Source: Scleroderma bovista (Eukaryota; Basidiomycota; Agaricomycetes; Boletales; Sclerodermataceae). From it: DNA of 64,000 nucleotides. Within the stretch, counting starts at the first letter, position 1, and every line of letters begins with the position of its first letter. Shown in pieces: positions 36,314 to 46,762 of this stretch. The position numbers were made by a program, and so were the translations under genes. The stretch is from NCBI GenBank assembly GCA_037178675.1, contig JAYMGJ010000202.1, positions 1 to 64,000 on the forward strand. Reading direction: 5' to 3'. The notes below the pieces were generated by a model. It saw only the letters and a program-made list of their open reading frames with translations. It was not told the origin of the DNA and ran no database searches.

Positions 36314-37483
36314 TCAGCTGGGCCCACGCATCGTGTCTCGCACGCTCTCCCACCTCCGGTCTTTCTCGGTCTCCTTCCACTCCCCAAATGACCGATGAAA
36401 GGAGACCGGCTTCTCTGGCATCCCAAGACCCGCTCTGCGTGGAAGCACGGTTACTTCGATGGGTTCTATCAACCCCGAGGCTGCTTCGTCCGCGGAGGAG
36501 CCAAGAACAGTTCCTGGCTGCCATCCCTGTTTCAGGAGTAACTGCCTGCCAACATTCCCAACCGGTATCGTGCTAGGTGTCCGAGATTCCTCAACGTGCA
36601 CGGCAGACAACTGTGGTACAGCTTGCTGCGCTGATTCATGAGACAATTTGATGTTTCCAGGTGAGCTACCTCTAGGGCTCTGCACGCCAGGACTGTCATA
36701 TTGTGATCCCGGATGCATGGCACGGCGACGTGCAGAACGATCGAGGTAGGTGGTCGTAGGCTGCGTGGATGGCAATTTTGGACCAGCCCGCTCAAGACGC
36801 AGAAGTAGCGCATGTTTGAGGGTCGTCAGTGCTCTCTTTGGGTCTCTCCCTTGACTCGTCTGCGGTTCAGACCCATTAGATTCATCTGTCCGTTTCCCGG
36901 TGATTCGACCGCTATCATTCGGTATATTGAAGAGGGGTATGTCACTCTGCCCACTGGACATGCATTCTACACAAGGTCTCCTATCCTCGTGTACGTGACA
37001 CACAAACGTCGTAGTCCCAATAATCAGCCGGTCAAGGTGACGTAGTGGCCGTGGTATACTCGCTACCCGGGGAGGAGACAACCGGGTAGGTTTGGCGTCA
37101 GATTGACGGCCAGCCTGCAGGAACGTCCCGTGCTTCGAACCCATGTCCACGACTGCCCATTCTCGTCTCTCCTTGTCCCAGTAAGCAGTTGCATGCAGCT
37201 TCGAGACTTCCATCTCCTTGAGTCGGATCCTCGGGGTCTCGCTGGCGTCGGGGGCACGGTCCCGGCCAAACTGAACTTCTCCATAAGCATCGAGCACAGC
37301 GATCTGGAGGTGTTTGTGCAGTATAGCACTTTGGAAGACGAGCAAACGGAATAACGGCCATGCCGTCGGCGCGACTCCACGGGGATCATTGTCGCCCGGC
37401 CATTCATAGACAGGATCGTACTCGAACTTGCTAGAGGCAAGCGGGGCGCTGTCCAGGACCTCTCCCTCCTCCAAGGACTTCAT
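36314..37483 (-). CDS. FHA and G-patch domain protein (AGGF1-like)
   Basis: A single exon from the ATG at 37483 (389 aa); an in-frame extension upstream has no Met. The N-terminal half is an FHA phosphothreonine-binding domain: VQFGRDRA, RIRLKEMEVSKLHATAYWD, VVDMGSKHGTFL, LRHLDRLIIGTTTFVCHVH, then a CVEC pair. The C-terminal half carries a G-patch (GNVGRQLLLKQGWQPGTVLG). This FHA plus G-patch order resembles the human angiogenic factor AGGF1 and related fungal proteins, which are linked to RNA processing. The name is by architecture only. Divergent from the XLF-like gene with only 115 bp between starts. Confidence 0.8.
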   Translation of the reverse strand: MKSLEEGEVLDSAPLASSKFEYDPVYEWPGDNDPRGVAPTAWPLFRLLVFQSAILHKHLQIAVLDAYGEVQFGRDRAPDASETPRIRLKEMEVSKLHATAYWDKERREWAVVDMGSKHGTFLQAGRQSDAKPTRLSPPRVASIPRPLRHLDRLIIGTTTFVCHVHEDRRPCVECMSSGQSDIPLFNIPNDSGRITGKRTDESNGSEPQTSQGRDPKRALTTLKHALLLRLERAGPKLPSTQPTTTYLDRSARRRAMHPGSQYDSPGVQSPRGSSPGNIKLSHESAQQAVPQLSAVHVEESRTPSTIPVGNVGRQLLLKQGWQPGTVLGSSADEAASGLIEPIEVTVLPRRAGLGMPEKPVSFHRSFGEWKETEKDRRWESVRDTMRGPS

Positions 37484-37598
37484 AGCGCCCGTGAGATTGT
37501 CGGTGGATACAGTGATGAGCAGCGCTGGCAATGCTGAGTGTGTGAACTTCAAACTCCGATCCTCGTGAATGCCAGCGTCGACGTGAACAACGTCAAGT

Positions 37599-39238
37599 AT
37601 GGAGCACTTCAGCGAGGTGCAACCATTGTCAAACCACCGAACATGTCTGATTCACGACCATGTAGGAACACTCCAAACTGCTCCTGTCGAAAGAGTGGCT
37701 GGTAAAGGTCGACGCTCGCACATCAAAGCCCTATCTCTTCGTCCGTCTCCCTGTTCCTTTTCATCTTTCCTATTTGTCATTGACATATATTGGACCTCCA
37801 ATGTTACATTCTGTCACATCACCTGAACAGAAGTTTTATTCCTCCTCAGTCGATCTGACATGCTGTGTCATGGTTACAGATACCAGAAGTACGTGGGCCG
37901 AGGGTAAGCCAGCCTCAATCTCCGGGAAGAGAGGCATTTGGGGCATAATTATTTTACCGTTTCTAGCGTTATCAAGCAAACGGTTTGCAAGGCGTTGGCG
38001 TGAATGCAATAGACGGATCAGCTCTCCAATTTTGGACGACGAAGAGGAAGAGGCGTGGCGAACACGCAACCTTGATGTTCTCTCCAGGGTGCACACTCTG
38101 GGTGGTCTGTCAGACATTTCTTTTGAGGTCGTGGAATCTAAATTTGGGGTACCCTCGCTCCTTGTCCAGGAGTAATAGACCTTCACTGACCCACGGTGGG
38201 TACTAGGATCTTGCATTTGAAATGGAGTGCGGTGCATTCAAGTGGAGATGGGATACCATTTTCATTGGTTACAAGACATCGGCTGACATACTTTCGACTC
38301 ATCTCATCATGCCGATGATAAGCGTCAATCATCTTGCTTTTACTAGCCCAAATGCAGTCAGCGATCTCGCTGAAGATGATCTTGAAAAGGTAATATTTCC
38401 TGTTGCAGACGTGCTCGTATGACTCCTCAGCGTCCTTGATAGGCTATCGACAAGGTTGGTCGCACAGCGCGCAGAACGGTCGACACGCACATCAAAAATG
38501 CACTGTCTAAGCCACGCTTATCAACGAGTCTTCGGCGCATGACTGCTGTTTTCAACTTCATTTCGGATCTACGTGGGTTGTATGCGACTTTTAGTGTGTC
38601 GAGCTGTTACAAAGGCAATACTTTCAGCCAAGGTCACATTACTCGACGAAGTATCCGATGTTCAAATTAGTGAGCCAATTTCGAAATTAAAGGAACCGAC
38701 ATCAGATCGCCCAAAATATACGACAAAACCTACCCCTGAAATCAATGTAAGTCCTTGCCAAGTATTCTTGGGTCAATACAGACCCTATCATACACTGTAG
38801 AACGTACCACCGACCCATCGGGACTCGAAAATCGACGTTTCAGCCCCACGAAGGAGTCCCATCATTGCGGATGTGACTATGGATTCTTCTACTGAATCCG
38901 AAGAAGAGGGTCCTCTGACTGCGCCAGAAAAGCACGCGAGCCATGAATTTCGCTCTACGGGTAATAGTGAACATACCGAATCTCGTCCGCAGTCCGCAAA
39001 CGCGTCCAGGGGGGCTTCGCCAGTGCCAAGTGGAGCACGGAGTCGAAGCGTTACCAAGTTGCCACCTTCAGACAGCGATTTGTCACCAGCTCGACCGGCA
39101 AAGAAGGCGAAGGCATCCACGTCCAGTGACGAGGACAGCGAAGAAGAACGCAAAAGGCTTGTGGCACAGATCAGAAGTGGAGCCGCCCCCGAACGCGGTG
39201 CACGCCAACCGATTAGAAGAGGGGGAAGGAGGTTCTGA
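37599..39238 (+). CDS. XLF/Nej1-like non-homologous end-joining factor
   Basis: XLF bridges with XRCC4 and Lig4 to hold DNA ends in non-homologous end joining. Predicted exons begin 37599-37616, 37666-37740, 37831-37903, then about 37967 onward, with the last exon ending at 39238. The N-terminus reads LLLSKEWLVKVDARTSKPYL joined to KFYSSSVDLTCCVMVTDT and STWAE, the head-domain pattern of XLF. A long region with helix character follows (VGRTARRTVDTHIKNAL). The tail is disordered, acidic then basic (KKAK), and ends RRGGRRF, a basic-plus-aromatic ending like the Ku-binding tail of XLF. Exon 1 uses a weak donor, GTGCAA, so the first six residues are uncertain. Resemblance is moderate. Confidence 0.65.
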
Positions 39239-39695
39239 GCCGATGTCCTCCTGTGTTCAATTGTGTTTGACCATTCCGCAGTACAATACCTCGTTCGAGT
39301 GTCGTTGATCATGGGGCTTGATCACTGTGCTTACTATGGGTTTTACTCCACGGAGCCAAACCTTGTAACCACGCATTGCCTTGTCGTACGACAGCGATGG
39401 AGCTCCTTTAAGAAGTTAGGGCGTAAGATGGCCTTGTGAGTACATGAACGGCGTGTACAAATGCGTAAGACGATGTAGATTACGCAGATAACTGATAGGC
39501 TTGCGTGAAGGCGAGATGCACATAAGTTATGTATTGTGAAAGCAATGTGGCCTGCAGGACATGATATCAAATGAGGATATAGTAGATGTGTGACCAAAGC
39601 ACTGATAATCTGGTGAGATGTAGCAGCGCGGCTGCAGTCTAGCCTCCTAACCTATTTCGCAGCCAATATGCATTGGCCGCCTAGGGTTCATACTT

Positions 39696-40238
39696 TCACC
39701 AGTATCGTCCTGACCGATCGCCACGACAGTGGTCGGACCCGGTGGACCCAGATTCTGCTGCTGGTGCGCACGAGTCGCATTTTGTTTGAAAGAGGTTGCG
39801 CACTCTCCGATAATCAGCGTATTCCTAACCGAGTATTGGGCGCCAAAGAACGTCAGAACGAACCCACCATTCTGCACAGGAGGTCGAAGTCGAGCTCACT
39901 GACCGCGTTGCATCCACAGTTTTTTGCTGTCTTGTGCATGTGTTTGGAACTAAGCTTGCAATAGGGCGACTCGCAGTCGAACGTGATTCCGGTCTGGTAA
40001 ACCCTGACGTAGTGCTTTCGGAGAGCGAACGGGAAGGCGTCGGTCGACGGAACAGATGGAGAGACAATGGATACGCACTCCGCAACCTCTGTACTGGTCT
40101 CCGAAGCTGTAGGAGTCAGTGCAAGGAACGATGCGACAGAAGCTGGGTGTTCACCATTCCATGCTGCACATTTTGGATGATGGGTTCTCGGTGAAGAAGA
40201 GACCGTTACTGTTAGTGGGTTGATTGGGAGGCGAACAG
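39696..40238 (-). CDS. Unrecognised Cys-containing protein, 5' end not found
   Basis: Two in-phase exons, 40238-39868 and 39824-39696, joined by a 43-nt GT-AG intron. The product fragment has a Ser/Thr-rich start (TPTASETSTEVAEC), then LRKHYVRVYQTGITFDC followed by a Cys/His cluster (FDCESPYCKLSSKH, NCGC), LDFDLLCRMEYADYRRV, and a second Cys pair (TKCDSC). The spacing of Cys and His suggests metal binding or disulphides. No family was recognised. Upstream coding sequence beyond the acceptor at 40239 was not resolved, so this is a partial model. Confidence 0.4.
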
Positions 40239-43179
40239 CTGTTCAATGGAAGACGTCGTTGAAGACTAAAAGAATTTATAGTTGTTGCCCACTAGCCTGG
40301 AAGGCTGTTAGACGTGATTTCGTAATGCTGTTTCGGAGCGACGGAATCCATTTACGATGTCATCGTGGGAGCACTAATAGTGGTCATAGGCGTAATGCAC
40401 CAGAGGGTAGCGTGGCTGGTAAGAAACCTAATGTATGGCATGTATCTCGGGCCTGTCTTGTAAGCGCGGGCCTTGATTAATCTTCCCCTGCAGGACACCT
40501 GATTTCATCCGTCCCCTTCTGGGCATGTAGTGGGGAGCTGCCGCATGTTATTACATGCCATCTTCCGTCGATAAGACCACTCTATCCAATCAGGCTCAAA
40601 ACTTCCGACTGAACGGCACCAGTAACTAGCTACTGGCACTCTCTTTTTGAGGTGGAACACCCGTTTCGATCCGACGAATGCAGGTTCCAGCGAGGAGAAG
40701 CCTTACAGGCAGAGGAAGATCTCGACAGCCACACACCGGGCTAAAGATTCGACAGGATCATCCTCGCCATATATGGGTGCGTCTCAGTTATCATAACGCA
40801 CCATTAATGAAACGGGTCGTCTTGTCATTGGCAGCATAACAAGTAGATTCATGCAAGATTTGATAGTCGGGGCTCTGGGCAATGCTGTGGGCACGTTGGG
40901 TCGGGGCATTTGCCATGAGGCGCACGTCCACCCATGGTCGGTGGATGTTTCGATTCAACGGCAGGTCTCTCTTGATTGTCGACTGACGTCGAACTCATGC
41001 GGCTGCCGCGAGAAGGTACACCACATGACCACGAAATCAACAACAAACTCTTCTCTTCAATCAACATTGGAAAACAACTTGTCGAACTGTCGATCAACGG
41101 CGGAGCGAAGAGTATTCCCTTTCTAATATCATTCCCAGGGAAAGTGAAGGACAGAAGCCAAAAACAGATAAAACCGAGAAGCGGGGATGATAGTGTACAT
41201 AGATAAACAAAATTAAAACTGATGAGCATACCTGATCCAGGAATATCGTCAGGGGCAAGTCTGTCCAGAATACAGGCCAGACAAGTAGGTTAGGTTATCT
41301 GGGTATCGATTAACATGCATACACACTGAACGGCGCTGCCGCATTGATGTATCCTGACATATTTGATGAAATGAGGTCTCTGGCATCCTATAGTACAGAG
41401 ATGGCCACCCACGTAAAGAATCGTGAAGGCTGCCGAGAGCTGCGGCAATTGTGCGCCCCGTCCTTTCATCATTAAATTCCTTACGGCGGGATTTAGGTCA
41501 CGCGCAATCCAAGGGCGCAAATAGTTGATTGATATTAACGGACCCACCGCGTGAGCACCCACAGAGAGCGCCTTTGCCCCCCTTCAACGAGGAAGCATCC
41601 AATAGGTTTTGACAGCGGGCAGGCTTACCATGAAAATGGTGTCTCCCACATAGTGAAGAGTGGAACGACCCCATCACCGAGACGTAAACGTACCACCGCA
41701 GCTATAGATGTGTCATAAAATTCTTATTGCAAATTTTTGGCCATGCGGCACGGGCTACGTACAGAACCGGTGGCACTCCAAGGCACATCGGACGGAACCG
41801 ACGCTCTGTAAGGCAGTTAGGCCTACCATCGTAGCCAGGATACATCCAGGCGGTTCAGTGTGGATCTTGACGATTTCATGGTATCGGTGCGGGGTACCAA
41901 CTCCTGGGCCTTCCCCTTCTGCAAGTTCTTCGATTCTTGCCATCATCCCTCGAATAGAAGACGCACATGAGATATGTGGCAGGAGAATACTCGGAGACTT
42001 CGATCCGGAGATTGCGCAGAAAGGCAGGTGTCAAAGTGCAACGGAGATTTGTTTCACCCACTTCGATGGCAGTCAAAGGGTAACCGTGATCTAAGGTCAC
42101 AGATAACAGGAACGTCCATTGTGGAAACCTGGTCGACAACCTAAGGTTGTGTCATTAGTAGGGTGCTGCATACGCATGTCCAAAGGTACTTACATGACGG
42201 CGAGCGTTGCGCCACTTGAACTTGCTCGTAGCTTTCTTCCTATGACACACGCCAGTACAAATCTGCATCTAACCATTTCGAGGCTACAAGCCTTCTTATT
42301 CACAATGACAAGTGATCTTGCCAATCTGGAGAGCGTGGGTGCCTGTTGGGGCAGAAGGAGAGTCAATGCACGCAAATGGCGTTGTCACGGAATAATATGG
42401 AATCATCGAACCAAGTAGAGAAGGACGTTTTGCGACCACGACCCCCAAACCTGTCTATCGAGCATGGGACCGCTCACACGCAAAATGTCAGTTTTGGTTC
42501 CGAGGTAGTATCTCGTAACGGCTTGAGCCATTCGAAGATAAAAGGGACCGAAGAAGCATCGATGCTGCTCGACATCTGAAGCGTTAGAGGGTATCACAAT
42601 TCTAGCTTGGATATCTTCGGTGATACAAAAATTCCTTGTTAGATCTCACCTGAAGAGCTGTTCAAAATAGTGGATTTGACATAGCAGTAGTCCTCCATGC
42701 AGTCATCAGATTCAAAAAGAAGCAACGGAGGTGTTCACGTGACCAACTCGGTGTTTGCTACATAGCAAAATTAAATACCCCTAAGCTCAGGCCCCAGGAC
42801 CACAAATACATGTAGTTTCAAGAATCAAGGCATGATAACATTCTGGTTCACGCGTACCTCACTAATGAAATCAGATAATAGATCTGACAGCACCGGCACT
42901 TGCCTCGAAGTACACACTTAAAAAAACACACCTTATCGCGAACCGCGCTTTGCTACGGAACCACTCATCAATGGCTGCTGTTGTTGACGTGCACTGCGCA
43001 CTCATCAAGTAAACAAGTCACACAGGGTATATTTGTGCCAGTGACAGATAGAGCCGGGTGCTTAATTTGTCGACACATCCACACAAACGAGGCGCTGTCA
43101 ACCATGCGGGCCTACACGCTGTCAGTACCAGGGAAGGTGATGTCCATCGTCGACAGCTTCTCTCTCGCCTATCAGACGG
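40239..43179. other. Region with possible undefined exons
   Basis: No gene I can name. Two stretches may be exons of real but unrecognised genes. On the plus strand, 40976-41206 encodes a 76-aa frame (KLFSSINIGKQLVELSINGG). On the minus strand, 42375-42190 joins 42145-41900 in phase through a GTAAGT...TTAG intron (GATLAVM to FPQWTFLLSVTLDHGYPL). Neither shows a known motif. The rest holds only short, unsupported frames. Confidence 0.3.
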
Positions 43180-45049
43180 TCAGTACCTCGACAGCTCGGA
43201 GGAGTAATCCTCCAACTCTCTCACCTGAGCTAGTAGGTCGCTATCGATCTCCGGTAGTGTCTCTCGGACATCTCCTGGCCACGGCACAACCTCCCACCGT
43301 GTGGGCGGGTTCTCGATACATAAGCATAGGTCGGTAGGAATGTGAGCTCCGTGCTCCGTGTTAAATTCTTCTCGTACTTGGCGCTCCTCTATTGTGTACT
43401 TTATATATTAGTACTGGGAGCGCGGATGACAGCACAATGCAGGGGTAAATGAAATCGGAAATGGACTTGCCTTCCGTCATGGCTTCCAGCTGAGCCATCA
43501 TGCCGTCAACGATCCTTTCCGCAGCCTCCCGATACTGCCGCCTACGGCCAATTTCGACGAGTAGTTTGCTGAACGAAGACTGGAATGACACGTAACGGTG
43601 ATAGAGATCTTCCACCACGAGCAGTCTTTGCTGCAGACAGTCCAGTAGATCCTCGAAGTCCTCCTATCAACCTCAACGGTAAGCGTGTCACCGAAAAGTG
43701 GTAGGAAATTTGACATATAGCTTACTTCAATTTCCTGTTGTTTCTCTAGCATGTCGGACATGATTTCTCCAAGTTCGTCTAGGTTGTCTAGGATCCTACT
43801 ACTGGTGTTCAATTGTTCCTGGACGGCATCCTTAGCCGTAATGAGTTTATCGCTGGACACCTATCAGTTCATTGAAATCACCACTGATTGTGGTCATGAT
43901 TACTCACTGGGATGCTTGAATTAAATTAACGTTGTCATCAAGTTCGGCCATGATCGCTGGGAGCTCATCCGTATCCCGGTACATCTCTGGATCGCAGTAC
44001 TGTGATTACAAAGGCAAACATCAAACGAACCTCCCTACCTCGCAGGTCCTCTTTGCTGAGCTCTTCGCCTGCTTCACAAACATTCAAGGCACTTTCCATC
44101 TGTTCATAATGTGACGCTAGACTCTCCAGGTGCTTTGCCATCGTCGTTGTAGTCGTGTTCTGAGTCGAAATGATAGGTTCTATGGAAGGAAATACGAGAG
44201 AGGTCCGCAACGAGTCGTGTATAGACGCAACCGCACTGGTCAGTGTCTCCGGGTAATGATATGCAGACGTCATGAGGTCCTAAAGGTTGTCCAATGTCAA
44301 ATTTCGAGACAGTCAAAATGCCAAATGCTTGCATCAATACGTGTCCTATCACCCTCCACTGCATCGAGTACCTCCTCAACAGCAGCTTCGTCCGCGAAGT
44401 CCCGGAGGGTCTTCCATTTGGTCCGGTCGTTGTTCAAGTGCGACTTACGGTTGATAGGGTTTCCACGCACGGTTGCAGATGGGCTCAACTGGGGATCAAT
44501 GACACCGTTCGGCCTGTCTTCCAAACCTTGGCTTCCAAATAACGACGAGTCGGTGGAGGTCTGGTGAAAGTCTGGCGGGACGAGCTGAGCACCGAGGGCT
44601 TCGAGAATGTTGTCTAGTGCGGTGACACGCTGCGAGCGGACAATGTCCCATTCCTGTAGGATAGTGGTACTCTGTATGTTGTCAGATGCGATTCGGGAGG
44701 ATACGTACACGAATCCGCCTGTCCAGTTGCGAACGCTTAAGTTCAATGCACTTTGCCACACTCGCAGCAAGCTACCACGCGAAATATGTGCATTAGCCCT
44801 CTTACACAGCTCCGGTATCATTGCACACACCTTGAGCTGTTCTATCACGGCCTCGCTGATCCACCTGATCTTGGCATCCAACGCCAGGACATCCACGGCA
44901 TGTTGGGCAGACTCGTTCGTAAGGATATTTGCCTTTGAGCAAAGTTGTTGTCCATGTTGGAGTGCCTTCTTCGACTGTAGAACCAGTGAAACAAGGTGTG
45001 GCTGTTCGACACTCGTTTCACCTGGTGGAGAGGGCATCGTCGTCGACAT
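43180..45049 (-). CDS. ATG17: Autophagy scaffold protein ATG17
   Basis: Atg17 is the curved, coiled-coil scaffold of the Atg1 kinase complex at the pre-autophagosomal structure. The ATG at 45049 gives MSTTMPSPPGETS. Recognisable blocks are LVLQSKKALQHGQQLCSKAN (N-terminal helix), STTILQEWDIVRSQRVTALD with LEALGAQLVPPDFH, a long helical middle (HLESLASHYEQMESALNVCE; AIMAELDDNVNLIQ; ILDNLDELGEIMSDMLEKQQ), and a C-terminal part (FNTEHGAHIPTDLCLCIENP, TRWEVVPWPGDV) ending SSELSRY. The gene has several introns; those near 44700, 44270, 43900, 43720-43680 and 43400 are visible as GT-AG breaks. Length, helix content and the C-terminal block fit fungal ATG17. Confidence 0.82.
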
Positions 45050-45153
45050 CCTGATCCTGTAATTGGCGGCCAAGGAGTCTAGTCAAGTGGTGGCTGTGAA
45101 TGTGAATTACTGCAATTGGTTCCTTGGGCGAAGTGTTTTATGTTCAGTACACG

Positions 45154-46162
45154 ATGGTAGGAAACCGTTCTGTGGATTTATGTCTCGCGTGCTCGTCCTC
45201 TTTACCCCCCAGAGCACAGGTCATCTTCCTGACCCAATGCTGTACCCGACCGATTTGTCCAACATGCCTATCTTCTAATCCTAGACTTGGGAGATACAAT
45301 CCGTGTCTCGCATGCCTCGGAGGCGTCGACGTTGTCAGCGCATCGTCTTTTGTACGCCGAACGCAGAAGGGTTCGGTGAATATTGATGGCGCTCTTCGAG
45401 ATGATGCCATGTTTGTCCTGGGAGACGATGAGGAAGAGGATGATGGCTCATCACCAGCGGACCGTGCCCTATTCACTGAACCTCCCCCCTCTTACACAGC
45501 GGCCTCTACAAAGCCTAATCTCAGTCACCCATCGAACTCGTTACCAGATACTCCATCAGGAGGTCCGCTGTTCGATCAGGACACGAATGCAATCGTTAGC
45601 GAGGATGTGGTGCCGTCCGTATACCATCTCAGTCGTAGAGATACCTTACAAGGCGTTGCTCTCCGATTCGGCGTGAATGTTAGTACGCATGAAGAGCCAT
45701 GAATGGGCCTATCTAATGGACGATTTTCAGAGGCACGAACTGTGCCGTCTCAACAACCTACCACTCAGCACACTCAGCACCACACCGCACCTACTACACA
45801 CCCGCGCATCCATTAAGTTGCCATCCTCTACACGTCTTCCGCCTGGTCACACAGCCTCCTTTATCGATTCAGAGGCTAAATCCAGGCGCGTTTGCGAGCG
45901 TGCTGAGAAAAGGCTACAGACACTGACGAAGGTAGCAGACTGGCGCCTGGCTAAAGCGTATGTGGCATTGGCCGACGACCCAGACGAAGAGAGTTTGTAT
46001 GCAGTCAAGTGCAAAGAAACTGGAGTGAGCATGAACCTAATTGATTTGGAGGCCCGGGCCTTGAACAAATATTTTGAAGACGAGGAGTGGGAGGAGGAGC
46101 AGTCGAGATTCGGAAAACGTTTCATGACAAATCCTTCTACTGGCCATAAAATTTATAGCTAG
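45154..46162 (+). CDS. LysM-domain protein with N-terminal zinc-ribbon-like cysteines
   Basis: Two exons, 45154-45678 and 45731-46162 (318 aa). The N-terminus has paired cysteines (CLACSSS, QCCTRPICPTC, CLACLGG) like a small zinc-binding module. A LysM motif spans the splice: YHLSRRDTLQGVALRFGVN joined to RHELCRLNNLPLSTLSTTPH. A basic/acidic C-terminal region follows, with helices (RAEKRLQTLTKVADWRLAKAY) and ends TGHKIYS. There is no signal peptide, so it is likely intracellular, as in LYSMD-type eukaryotic proteins, rather than a secreted chitin-binding effector. Its start is 104 bp from that of divergent ATG17. Confidence 0.8.
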
Positions 46163-46364
46163 GGGTCATACGATTGCACTGTTTTTCTCTGTTGCAAGTG
46201 GTCCAGAACCATTCACCGATCCGCCAACATAAAGAGGAACTACGCTTACACTGAGCTGATGACCATCGACCACTTTCATGAAACAAACAGGTAGGACTTT
46301 AGTGTCTCAAAGGGCATTACATGTCAATGTGTTGATGTGTATCTACGCCTTCTTGACACCACAT

Positions 46365-46762
46365 TTATTCGATCTTCTGAACAATATTCTTCTCCTATAT
46401 GAACAGAATATGAGCTCACGTTCAAGAATCGCAGGTCATGCGCACCTGGTAGCTGGTGGTCTTCCCTGTGTTGTCATTCTTGATAGCGTACCTCTTGTCC
46501 TGCGATCACCTGGTGAGCGCCTACTTTCCTTTCGAGAGGAAGCTCTTACATCACCAGATCCCTGTACTTCCTCGATGACTCCCTTACTATGGGAGACATT
46601 TTCTGAAGCACCGCCAACAGGCCTGTATTCGACATGGTCGCCTTGCTGTCAGGGGTAAGATGAATGCCTCGAGCAAGTTTCACGTTCCGTTACCTTGTAC
46701 TCAGTCTTTCCGGAGCTGTCAGCACTGATAGGAAGTCCGCTAGTTCTGAACCGACTCACCAT
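46365..46762 (-). CDS. Small HVA1/TUDOR-type protein
   Basis: A short multi-exon gene encoding a hypervirulence-associated TUDOR-like domain (HVA1 family): QGDHVEYRPVGGASENVSHS, GVIEEVQGSGD, then KRYAIKNDNTGKTTSYQ and a last exon EKNIVQKIE before TAA at 46367-46365. Family members are usually small, near 70-90 aa, and of unclear function despite the name. The start is uncertain. ATG at 46762-46760 could be the only coding codon in exon 1, spliced to TEYK (giving MTEYKQGDH...), or an earlier exon may exist. Confidence 0.65.
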
